From: Aptenodytes patagonicus
Lineage: Eukaryota > Chordata > Aves > Sphenisciformes > Spheniscidae
DNA: 64,000 nucleotides
Assembly: GCF_965638725.1 (NCBI RefSeq)
Contig: NC_134982.1
Location: forward strand, 1,674,001-1,738,000
Reading direction: 5' to 3'
Position 1 is the first letter of the stretch. The number at the start of each line of letters is the position of its first letter. Position numbers and translations under genes: made by a program. The notes under the pieces are model-generated. The model saw only the letters and a list, made by a program, of their open reading frames with translations, had not been told where the DNA came from and searched no databases. Shown in pieces: positions 1 to 10,900 of the stretch.

Positions 1-136
1 GTGTATCGTTTCAGTGAATAAAAAGCAAAGCTGCTATTAAAGTAGTTTAAGCTATTGGCTGGCTGCACCCTTGACAGGTCCGTATTTCTATACCTCACTG
101 CTTTTCCCAAAATCTTTGGGCTAGGTTTTCAGTTCC

Positions 137-142
137 TTTAAT
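137..142 (-). terminator. Candidate poly(A) signal ATTAAA of the unidentified gene
   Basis: Variant poly(A) hexamer on the minus strand at a plausible distance after the TAG at 326-328. It is supportive only if the gene call holds. Confidence 0.25.
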
Positions 143-325
143 ACTAAACCTCCATTAGGGTGGCAAACTCACTTGGCTGTATCCCAGGCCTGTGCAGGGG
201 CTCACCTAGAAACACGGAGGCTTTTCCGTGGCTGAAGTGCAGCTTTACATGGTTCTCCCAAATCCTAAAGGCCCAGAGACTGGCCCTGCCGTTTGCACTC
301 AGATCACACCTGATCCTAGGGAATG

Positions 326-514
326 CTATACAGGTAAATACATTTGATTGTACTTCATCAAAAGCCCTTCTGCAATCCTCAAAGCAGTTTCCCTTTTGCT
401 GTCAGACAGGTAAAGAAGATTTTTTGGCATAACTGAAATTAATGCCTTTTCTTCCATATTGCTTAGAACAGGCTTGGAAAGCTCTAACACTTGGAGTGTC
501 CCTTTAAACAATCT
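326..514 (-). CDS. Candidate terminal exon Z of the unidentified minus-strand gene
   Basis: Encodes 62 residues plus TAG in phase 0 with exon B. Two amphipathic helices are apparent (EEKALISVMPKNLLYL and KRETALRIAEGLLMKY). A variant poly(A) signal ATTAAA on the minus strand at 137-142 lies about 185 nt after the stop. On the other strand, GT donors at about 332 and 412 make the reading less clean, so strand assignment rests on the protein-like frame. Confidence 0.45.
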   Translation of the reverse strand, partial: RLFKGTLQVLELSKPVLSNMEEKALISVMPKNLLYLSDSKRETALRIAEGLLMKYNQMYLPV

Positions 515-3500
515 CTGCAATAATCGTTAGCCACAATAGCAGCTACACCTCCCTCCCTACAGTAAGTCAGATTTCCACTCCCTGTACCATTCTGTTTAAA
601 TAAAAATGTACAACAGTGATCAAAATGGTTTGGCTTGTCAAATAATCTGATCCCATTTATCGTGGCTCTTTAAGGGCTGCAAATTGTAAAGAAGGTTCCT
701 CAATATAGAAAGTCATTAGTTCTAACAAGCTAATGGCTATTATACATTTAAATCACTGCTTTTGAAACAGTAAATCATTTCTTCTTTCTACGTCAGACAA
801 TCTTATGTGAACACTGAAGCAATCTGATTATTCCATGAAAGGTTTTAGGAATTAAAATCTATTGTACTGCTCAGGCACAAATTGGTTACCCCAGAAGTCT
901 TAACCCCTTAAAGCTGCAGAGAGAACAGTCATTTCTCTCCTCCAGCTGAGGCTACCGGAGAGGAGAAAGGTCTTCCTTCTCACACCTGTCTTCTCGACTC
1001 CCTGTGATGCTCCCCCTGGGATATCGCTCGTGCCTGAGACCGTGCTGCTGCCAGCGAGCTTCCCAGGGTGTGCTTCTCCTCCCTCTGCGCCAGTGGCCTT
1101 CTGCTCACATGAGGACATGACAGGCAGACACCAGAAACACCACCTCTGAAGTTCTCACATTAGCTGGTTCTTCTCCTATCTCTCAAGAAACAGCCATACC
1201 CGCCCCACCCCGGTTAATGCCAGCCCTGCCTGTCCCACACCGATGGCGTCGGGAGCAGACACAGGAGTTTAGGGGCAGACAAGCAAATGAAAGGTTTTGA
1301 GGGCAAGAATCAGGAGTGAATTAGGAGCTGCGACAAGCAAGATTAGCAATGAGTTTTATCATTCTAACCTATGGGAATTAGCCAGTTCTTCAAGACTCAA
1401 AAGGAAACATAAATCTTAAAGCTCCTTTCCCGATACGGAATTTCAGGATTACATGGTCCACTCTCTATCAGCCATTCCAGAGAATTATCCATTGCCTGAT
1501 AAACCTGCTGTGGTTTAGATCACAGAAACTGCCTATTTCCATGCTGTCTGGCCATTTCATAATGCTGCATTAACTAGAACAGAGTGCAGGGAATATCACA
1601 GCAGGGAGTACTTGGCTGCAGGCACAGGGTCACGCTTTATCGCGGCTGTCGGACACAGGTACCTCCACCCAGGCCAACAACCTCACCTGGGGGTGGCAGG
1701 GGGGAAGGACCGATTGCCAGGCTCAAACTTTTTCCTAATGCCACCCAAAGCAAACCCAGACCTGCTGCATTATGCTACTAACAACGTTGCTTCCCCATGT
1801 CACATTTCAAGACACAAAATGCAAAACATAGACTTTGCTGAATTACTCTCAGCTATTTTGTTTCTCAATGAAAGAAGGAGCAAAACCAAAGCTTTCGTGG
1901 GAACCAGCACAACGTATACTTATAGTCGCCTATGCAGCAGTTCTGAGACCAAATACCTGCCACATGCTAACAGGAAAATCAGCTTGGAAAATTGAGGCTG
2001 CAATGCATGAACAGTGAGAAAAGAACAGCTTCTCCCAGGAAAAAGCTATCCAGTTCTCATAAATGCAAATTGGGACTTTCAGCAGGCAGGGCTTGCAGAT
2101 ATACAGGTAAGCAGCATACAACTGTGTATTGTGACATGCTCTCAAGGGCAGTATATTTTTCGAGACGTTATTATGCCAGCTTTAAACACTGACAGCATGT
2201 ATTTCAGTAATGACCAGGTTGTGGTATGTCAGCCTTAGCAGTTTCTAGGCATGCTCTAAGGGAGTGTGTTGCTACTCCCCAGTTCGCACATTTTAGCAGG
2301 CTGCAATATATTGCTGTTTCCTTGAAGGCAAAACTAAGCACCGCACCACGAGAGCTGTCGCTCTTCTCTGCAGCTGTTCAAACTTCCCTAGCACCATGTT
2401 TTAACAGAGCTTTCCAACAACGCTGTGCGCAAAACTGCCAACAGTGCCTTCTTGCGCATTTACTTGTAACACCCCATCTTGAGAACTTCACACACAGCCA
2501 AAACCCACCAGATTTGTTGAGAAGAGTTTTTCAGCATGGGAAAACTGTTTCTCCTTTGAGTCAAAGTCTGATTAAAGAACTGAAAGAGGAGTCACACTCT
2601 CTCTCACTGGTGTGAATTAGGATAACTCCAGGACTCGGGCCTTTTTTCCCCCCATATGCCTGCAAGTATGCAATTCATTCTACCTTTGGCAATTTTTTTT
2701 TCTGCCTACAGCCCATGGCATAGAGCTACTTTAAAAGAACTTTTACAATAGAGTTCAGAAGAGGCAAACTATTCCTCTGCTGCTCTGTGTACCTGCCTTT
2801 CTCCTCCTGCCACAGCCACTCGCAAAGACGCTTCAGTTAAAACTCTGCAGAAGCTGTGCTTGGCTACAAACTTAAGGAGCAAATCTGTTTCCATGACCCC
2901 TGCAAAGTGCATAAAACTGCGTGAAAGAAGCTTCTCCACAATAATCTGATCTAATAGGTATAAAAGAGTATTAACCATAATGATACTGTTCACGGTATTT
3001 CTGAACCGGCTATTTTTTTTTTTTTTTTAAATGAAAAAGTGCATTCAGCTGATCTTTTTATATACTTCATATCATATTCTCATCTCACTCCTCCACCCGA
3101 ATTAAGGAGTGACAGCAGACACAGCGCCATAAAAACGTGTCTGTTCACGGAAGAACTATTTCAGGGTAACTATATTGGGACATTCCAGAATAAGAGCGCC
3201 TTGTTACGAATTCACTTTATGCTTTATGTGCATCGTTCATTTACATGCATCATTCACTAGATGCTTTATGCTGCCCTTCCCTTTCTACGAGCCAGGTCTT
3301 TCACATTCACAAATCTGCCAGCTCAAAATGCAGGATACGCCAGAAATCCACACACCCCCGGACCCTCTCTGCACGTGTCGTCGTCTCCCCCCCGCTGTCA
3401 TGAGGAGACAACAGTCGCGATAGCGGCCGCATGTCGGGGGCGGGATTCCCGCCTGCCGCCCCGCTCCAGCCCGCGGCCAGGGGCGGCTGAAGCCGCCCCT

Positions 3501-3545
3501 GGCCGCGGGCTGGAGCGGGGCGGCTGGCCGGGCTCGGCGCTCACC
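326..3545 (-). CDS. Candidate spliced gene of unknown identity, 5' exon in CpG island
   Basis: Two minus-strand segments look like true coding exons and join in phase. Exon B (2793-2950) has acceptor TTTTATACCTATTAG and donor GGCAG before GTACAC. Exon Z (326-514) has acceptor ATTATTGCAG with a CTAAC branch-point match upstream, and ends at TAG. The peptide runs (D)QIIVEKLLSRSFMHFAGVM ... AVAGGERQ then RLFKGTLQVLELSKPVL ... GLLMKYNQMYLPV, helix-rich and HEAT/ARM-like in pattern. In the CpG island, a strong donor (GAAG before GTGAGC, exon end 3545) would complete exon B's first codon as GAT, but that frame meets TAA about 60 nt upstream without an ATG. Translation may start at the METD ATG in exon B (good context, GTCATGG; about 96 residues), or exons may be missing. 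I do not recognise the protein. Confidence 0.45.
515..2792 (-). other. Intron of the candidate gene; no other feature seen
   Basis: Between exons Z and B. Mixed-composition DNA without recognised repeats; additional in-phase exons cannot be excluded. Confidence 0.35.
2793..2950 (-). CDS. Candidate exon B of the unidentified minus-strand gene
   Basis: 158 nt: two bases finishing a codon plus 52 codons, open throughout, ending in phase 0. It contains a best-context ATG (GTCATGG) beginning METDLLLKFVAKHSF. Both splice signals are good. The composition is protein-like (alternating hydrophobic and charged residues) and unlike the low-complexity frames nearby. Confidence 0.5.
3455..3524. repeat. 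Perfect inverted repeat, 34-bp arms, 2-nt spacer
   Basis: Arms 3455-3488 and 3491-3524 are exact reverse complements, separated by GA at 3489-3490. The arms are almost entirely G/C (cores CCGCGGCC and GGCCGCGG). It lies inside the CpG island about 20 nt into the presumed first intron of the candidate gene. It could be a true cruciform or RNA hairpin, or a fold-back sequencing or assembly artefact of GC-rich DNA. Confidence 0.97.
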
Positions 3546-3996
3546 TTCACCAAGCGATTTCAAAGCACCCCGCAACCGGGCTCCCCACCCCCGGTCTCCA
3601 TTTTACCCTCCCTCCAGTCACGGAGTCCCAGGGCCGCCCCGCGCCGCCCCGGCCCACGGCCTCGCCTCGCCGGGCCCCGGTAACGGTGGAGCCGAGGCCG
3701 ACAGCGGCCGGCGGGACGGGAAGGGTCGCCCCGGTTCCCCCCCCCCCCGCCGTCCCCGATAGGCGGCACAGACCTGTTCTCCAGGAGCGCCGCGCCGCCT
3801 GCGCCTCTTTCCTCGCTGTCGGCGGCGATAGGGGGACGAGCGAGGCGCGGAGCACCTCCCTCTGCGGGAGCCCGGCGCCGAGGCTGGGCTGAGGCTGAGG
3901 CGTCGCTGCCGGGGCCGACGCACGGATGTGGGCGCTCGCCCCGGGGCCGAGGCTGGCGGCTGCCGGCGGCGGGGCGGGGACGGGACGTGAAGGGGC

Positions 3997-4016
3997 GGGG
4001 GGGGGGGGGGGGGGGG
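3997..4016 (+). repeat. Poly-G tract (20 G)
   Basis: Twenty uninterrupted G in the CpG island. G-quadruplex-prone and likely length-variable or mis-sized. Confidence 0.9.
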
Positions 4017-4560
4017 AGCGGGGTTCTCCTGAGGGAAAGCACCCTCCGCCGGCCCTCTCCGCCGCGGGTGTCTCTTCGTGAGACGCTAAAACCTGTGCTG
4101 GTGAGAAGGAGATCACCCTTCCCCCTGGGAAGGCAGGCGACGGGCAGGAAAGCCCGGGGGACGGTGCCCAGCCAGCTGGGAGCGGGTCAGGCCAAAGCCC
4201 TCAGAGGCGGGGAAGAAGGGGTCTCGCGGCAGACACCCCGCTTCCCCGATTTTCCCTCAGGCGAACCGGCTCGTCGCCAGTGGAGGGTTTCCAGCTTTCT
4301 CCCTGAGGAAACCAGGGGCCTGAGCAGCGTCTTTGCTCTGAGGGAGAGTCCCTGCCCCAAGCGGGACCCAGCCATCGGCTTTCCTCGGCCTTCGAGCGGG
4401 GCCCAGCCCTGCCTTCCTGGAAGGAGGAGGAGGAGGAAGGCAGGAGCTTGCGAGCCGAGTCCCGCAGCCCGGCCAGTCCCAACTTGCACCCTGCCATCGG
4501 TTTGATGCGCGTTCAGGTTTTACCAGCAGTTCTGCAGGGGAGCAGCCCTGGCTGAGCACA

Positions 4561-7500
4561 ACGCCGTGCTGCGGGCCTGATCCAGAGCAAAGAGCAGCTG
4601 TGACCCATTACGTATCACCCCCCTGAATCCTTAGGGGAAGAAGTTTAGAGGGCTTCTTTCCACAGCCTTGCTAGCTCAAGTTAACTCAAATTTTCCCTTT
4701 AATACATCTCCTAGTTCCCAAAACTCAATCCGAGGCAGTTGGCCAGTCGGGTTGTGTTTCAAACCCTGCTGCTATTCCAGTATCCCAACGCTGTGAGGAT
4801 CGAGCGGTGCAGCTGCAAGAGTTCATCCAGTGCTAATCCAGTCACTGCTAACCCACTCTGTGCTACTGAAAAAAACCTCAGTATTTTGTAGCTGAAGCGC
4901 GGCTCTTTCTGAAGCGCTTCCATGCAACAGTCCTAGGACTGGAGTACCTTCAGTGAGCTCATACAGCCCAACAGCGCGGTTATAATCGTTTCTGCTACAG
5001 TCTTGTCACTACATGAGGTTAACTCTTTACCCTAACTTGAAAGGAATTTGATGTCTCCCTTGCAGAGCCCTTCAGAAGCCTCACGGGGCTGGGAGACATG
5101 CATTCTCTCTCTAGTACTGCGCATTGGTATTCATGTGGAAAACGATAACAACATTTGCACTACACTGCCGATAACTGACACATAGTACTAGCATAGTTTG
5201 GCCCCAAAATACCTGCTTTAAAAATAAGAACGCAATAGGCAGGAGGGGGAGAGAGCTGAGTGAGAACAGCGCAGAAAAATAAGGGCTGGTGTTACCCTGT
5301 GTACTTATTTTGGCAAGGTTATAGCACATTGCAAAGCCCTTGGGTGACAGAGCTGCGTGTTCAGAGGGAGTTCTGATAATTTCACTCACATCCTTGGACT
5401 TGTCATAGTTTCAGCAGAGTGTACTGTGAAGTTATAACTTGTAATTCCTCTTTTATATGTCATTTTTGTGTGCGTGAGGTCATTGGTGAGATGTGTGGAA
5501 TGCTGAAGTATCACACTGATAAAGCAGGTTGATAGAACACATCGTTGGGTGAGGAACAAAGAATGGGAGTTTGAGCTTCGTACCCTACCTGAACACATAG
5601 GAGCCCTCTGCCATGATTATTTTCTATTTTGATTTCCGTGTGTCCAGAGATACCTGCAAAACTGGGATAGCTGCAGGCAGCGTTTCATGATCCCGGGAGG
5701 ACGATCCAGCTGCAGATCCTGCGCCCAGTCCCGCTTTCTAGCGCTTACAGCCACTTAGAGGTCTGTTTAAATGGTTTCTGCCCTTCCCTGGGGTTTGTTA
5801 CTGGCAATGTTTCAAAACAGTGCTGTCACTACCACGAGAAAAAGAGTTTTTCTGAACAGTTTTGTTCTTTGGGCTGCGCAGCTTACTAATAAACCTTCTT
5901 ACCGATGGCGCACACATCCTTTTTGAAAAATACTTTCCATGCAGCTCAGCTGGGAACAGCAGTCATTCAGTTTAAGATCAGTCAGACCAGTTGCCAGCGT
6001 TAGCTGCTGCTGCGCCGTTCCTAACTGGGTTATCGTTGGTCTGTTTGCCCCTTTCCCCGCTGGTAAATGCCCAGTGCTCGTAGGCAGAGGAGATCAAGCT
6101 GTTGGCAAACATTTCTTTGAGGCCTCACAGCTCAGAGCTTCACACCCACGCAGTATCCTACAAATTGGCTAGCAATCAGCAGTGATTCAGTTTGGCCACA
6201 CAGGCAATTAGTAACTCTGCTGGTTGCCAGCTCTTTTTATATAACTGGAAATGTTTTGCTATGACAGACGGTTTCAGACAGAAGCATTTCTCCAAAGCCC
6301 TTGCAGTTTCTAGATAAGTTTTCTCTTTATCGTCTCCTCTAGGCTGCTAAATGTTGACTAAAACTATGGTAGTTGTGTTTCTTTTGGGTCCCTTAAATTA
6401 AAGGCGAATGTCTTACTCGGTAACCTCAGTTTCCTGCTTATTCCTCTAACAATTAAAATTCAGCATTATTCACAAGAACAGGAAACGTGCATGGATCTTG
6501 TTCTTTCCAGATAGAGAAATTTCATGTGAAGCAGCAGTGACTAAACAAGTACTTTACAGAGTTATTAGAGACAAATCATACAAAATTAATAATGAAAGGG
6601 TGGTATTTCCTGATACACTCTTGTTTAAAAGAGGGCTGGATCTGCTTTGGAAGTAGTAGCAGGATGTGGTATTTATGTTCCCTGTGACGGGCATATTTGC
6701 ATTAGCTGCGATATTGCGCCACAGTGAAAGCGAGTATGTTATCTCACCTGTTCTCCCTGTGCCCACAGCCGGGAGCAAATACCAGCTGGCAGCAGCTGCC
6801 CAGCTCGGCATAGCTTCACTCTTCTCCAGCAATCAGGAAGAAGTTGCGGCCAACTCTCTCTCCCCCCTGTTTTTCCTTTAATTATCCCAGAAAGTTATTT
6901 CTTATTCAAATTTTTCAAGGCCTGCTCTACTTGGGGAAAAAAAAAAAAATCATTTTAACTATGTTTAGCAAAACTGGTGTATGCCTTTAAGCAAGCTGTC
7001 GTAAACCAGTTCTGGTGGCTCAGTTGTGTTTTTTCACAAGGTATTAATAGCGTCATTTTTCATCTCACTAATGCAAGCTAAATTAATGTATATTCAACCT
7101 CATTAAACTGCTACGAACTTCTCATGCAAATGCACTCAATCTGCTTTAGTCTTGCTTAACCCACTCAGCGTGGGTCTGTGAGGACTGGGGCACGCTGCTC
7201 TCTTACGGTGGCCTAACAAGTCACACGCAGCAGGTAGGATTTCTGTCGCTGGGGCGTGCGACATGCCCAATCTGTGACCTGTTGCCGGGAGCCTTAACAC
7301 ACGTAGGACTGCCCAGTGGCCCTCCAAAGGGTTGTCAGAAGCAATTAGTGATATTTAATGAAAGTAATCAGAGAGGGGTATGTCTGAGCTGAGTAATGAC
7401 ACAGTGTTGCTAGCATATTTCATATCCTTTCTCATCCTGTCCTCGACCAAGGTACTGCCTGAATTGCCAAGATTCTTTGAGGAGAAACTTACTTTCTGTA

Positions 7501-7865
7501 TGTTTTAAATAGTATCAAGCCTGTTTCTTGGTTCTCTATGGAAAAAAACCCCACCCAGACTAAACTCGCAAGCAGTGGTATAAGCCATTTGTAAAAGGCT
7601 TATTTCGATTAGAATGTAGAAATTAGATATATGACCAAGGTGAATCTGGAACAAACAGTTGCCTTAATTACATAAGGCCAACAAGGTAATTAGATAAGGC
7701 ACATACTGCAGATTTATTTAATGAGTAAGTCTATACGTCTGTCCTGCTTTCTCCCCTTCCTCCTCCACTCCTCTGCCACCCACATCCTCTCCCAGTTGTG
7801 CTGGGCGTCCACGAATGGTTCAGGTCCCCAGGAGCTCCCGACACCCCTTCCTCTGGTTCGTCTGG
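4561..7865. other. Non-coding stretch, no supported feature
   Basis: Intermediate-composition unique-looking DNA with short A runs (e.g. about 6940). No exon with convincing splice sites, no RNA gene and no mobile element recognised. Confidence 0.5.
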
Positions 7866-7925
7866 ATGTTGGACTAGATGATTGTTGTAGGTCCCTTCTA
7901 ACTGAAATATTCTATTCTATTCTGC
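7866..7925 (+). mobile_element. CR1 LINE 3'-end fragment
   Basis: GTTGGACTAGATGATTGTTG through AGGTCCCTTCTAACTG to a tail of repeated ATTCT matches the avian CR1 3' end. Only the last 60 or so bases are recognisable; upstream sequence diverges. Confidence 0.8.
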
Positions 7926-10900
7926 TCCAGTCTAGTCTGGTCTAGTTATGTCTGCACTCGTACATAGAGACAGAGCTCACCGCTTGGTGCTTGTCAGCGT
8001 AACTCCACTGAGCTCAGCAAAACTCCATCAGTTTATGCCAATTGGGTATTTAATCCATTATATGTTTCCTAAACAATAATAATTCAGAAGGATACGCTCG
8101 TATTTTCTGCACCATGATTCGATAGCCAGGAGCTAATTAGTTAAGAATAAGAGGAATGAACAAGGTTGGTTGGAAACCAATATCCTCTTCTGCCCAAAAT
8201 GACGTTAAAAAGAAAAGCCCTGATTATTTAGTTATTTATTGCAACTAAGTTTCTGGATTAAAATACGTTTCTCATCTAGAAGGTTGCCCCAGATTTTTTT
8301 CAGACCCAGAAAATGTTGTTTTCCTGAAAAAAGAACATTGCCAGGGCCAGCAGGTAATGACCTTGATCGTTTCTGCCTAGTCAAAAATTCAATCTGCAAT
8401 TGCAAGTAATTTGCATCACTCTTTAAAATCAGATCTGCTATTTAACTTCAAAATGCACCCGTTTTTCCTAATTCCATGTGTTACAATGTTTTAAATAGTT
8501 GATGTGCCCCACCATTCATAAACAAACCAGGATCACTTTGATGTTGCAAACACTGAGTATCAGCACCTAAATAACAGTGTGCGTCTGCATTTATTTATTC
8601 AAGGTGAAGAAAGCTGTAGAATAAAGCCTGAGTTGAACTTCACCAGTTCCTTGATTTTGACTTGGTCTCCTGTGACTCTCACTTGCTGCAGAAGCAGCAA
8701 TTAGTAAGTGCTGGCCAGTTGGAAATGTAATAATGTTCCTTTTCAGTACCTGGGGCTGTTGTGATAGGAAAAAATGCTCTAATTTGAACAGACCTGTCTC
8801 ATTATCTTAACTTCATTTGAGCCGATTTATAACAGCTTATCACACGCTGTCTGTGTGGGTTCCTTTTCCCTAAGTTTCCTCTGGACATTTTCATGTTATC
8901 TACAGAAACATTGCAAAACCAGAACAAAACACAACAGAAAAATATTTCATGCAGGCCTAAACTGCATCTCTTTTGAACAAGCTACTCCTGCGTTTCAACA
9001 GAGCTGGCTGCGAATTTGCTTTGAAAGTATGTGGAATCACTTTTATAAACTCAGAAAAACAGGCTGAAGGAAAACACCCAGCTTCGTGCAATTCCCCCTC
9101 TCCCGCAGTGGTAGTTGTGGTCTCCCGAGGCACCAGTCGGCATCTTAACTGCAGGATTTTCTATTGATTCATGAGTTAATTAGCAACACGGGAAAGGAAG
9201 CTGCTCGTTTGCAGGGTGGGTTTTCTGGGATGACGGGGAAAGGCACAGCCTCGCTGTGCAGACACGGGCTCAGGTCCCCGCTGCTCTGCCATCCTGGTGG
9301 GTGAGGCAGAGACCGACCTGCGGGGCTAGAGGAGAGACAAGGGGGAAGAGGAGGGTTTACCCCAGTAACTCGGATGATGATGTTGTGCACTTCTGCAGCA
9401 GAAGGAAGCAGTGCAAATATCATTGCAAAAGCTCTGCTGGAATAAGGGAGAAAAGGAAGCCTCTGGTAATCCTATGCAAAGATAGGCACTAATAAGAATG
9501 GGATAATTAAAAAGTGAGCCAGTGGAATGGCAGAAATATAGGCAAAAGCCCCCATTTTCTGAACCAATAGCTCAAAATTGTTTGCTCTAGTTTAAACAAA
9601 ACATATTTGCCTGGATGAAGAGGTACCGATGATCAGGTAGATCAGGTCTACGCTCTGAACTACCAGACAAGGTGGCTGTAGAGATCTCTTCTGCCCACCT
9701 TACAAGTCCACAAGAGTGATTCAATGAGGGCGACTTCGTGAGTCAGTCACAGAGGCAGAGGACGGGGGTAATTTAGGGATGTGGCACCAGATCCTATACA
9801 ATCTATCTGAGCCAACTGTCACCACCAACAAACCCACCGATGTAGCTTTGTGCAAGCCATCAGCCCCTTGAAGTATTTCCATATGCTCATACATCCCCCA
9901 TCCAGAATATCAAATGGAAGACATTTTAGCTAGGAATCACATAAAAAAACTTTCTTTGCACCAAAAGTGGCTCTTTTCTTATTACATGCAGCATAGCGAG
10001 TGCTAAAAAGCTCTGAATGAAATTAATCTGTAAAACCTGGAAACAGAGTGCTCCTTAATGCGCTGAGCGAGCCTGATTTGCCGGGCGCTGGAAAATAGTG
10101 TGGAGTGCTGAGAATGAGGAGTCTTTTATCCCTGCTAAAAATTAATCTAACAAGATTTCCATAAAATTACGACCCACTGAGAAAAGCTTCTGGATGCGCT
10201 CTGGCTAATTAAACCCTGCAGAGGCAGCATGTGGTTGGAGGTGCGTGGCTGCTGGCTGGGGGGTGCGGGGAGCCCCTGGCAGCGCAGAGCCAGCACCGCT
10301 GGGCACCCGGTCGCTCCTCACAGGCACCTCTCGCTCCCCACCCTGCGCCTTTCTCTTTAGAAACTCTGCCTGGGAAGAATAAAATTAAAGCTTGAGCCAA
10401 GCGGGAAGCTGGAGCCAAGGGCTGCGCGATGTCTCCCGGCGGGCAGGGCGGCACTGCCTGGGGAATGTCCTCGGGCTGGCGGGGACGGCGGGGGTGACCT
10501 GTCTGCTGAAGCAGCACGTGGGGGCGAGATGCAAAACCTGATGGGGTCTAAACCACAGCTGCAGCCTGAGCTCGGGGAACTGAATCGCTCCCCCACATCG
10601 GAGCAAGAGGGGCCACAGAAATACGTGGGTACACGCATGCTGTAGGTGTTTCACAAGCACTTCATACCTAGTTTGGAGAAGGAACAGGTGATTTGGCCCA
10701 GAAGGAGCAAATGTGGCCTAAGTGCTCCACACCTTTGACGAGAAGTGGTTCTTCACATTTAAATGGAAGCGTATGACACAAAATAAAGATTCACCGCAGA
10801 GGCAATCAGCGGCGCAAATTCCAATCAGACTCATCAAGCCTTGTTAGCTCCTGCTCGGCATTGACACTCGTGTGTGGAGATGCTGCAGTCCAGGGGGGCC

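Larger units (their letters stand above)
3360..4560. promoter_or_regulatory. CpG island, probable promoter
   Basis: About 1.2 kb of very G/C-rich sequence dense in CpG, in contrast to A/T-rich flanks. It contains a NotI site (3423-3430), several GGGCGG-type GC boxes (near 3436, 3515, 3970 and 3992) and no TATA box. A strong minus-strand donor at 3545/3544 and a plus-strand donor-like GTGAGA near 4100 make a bidirectional promoter possible. Long open frames here on both strands reflect lack of A/T stop codons rather than protein. Confidence 0.8.

Noticed and set aside
3547..4116. Long minus-strand open frames (up to 189 codons) in the CpG island
   Set aside because: All frames on both strands are open because G/C-rich DNA lacks stop codons. 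The products are Pro/Arg/Gly low-complexity without a recognisable domain.
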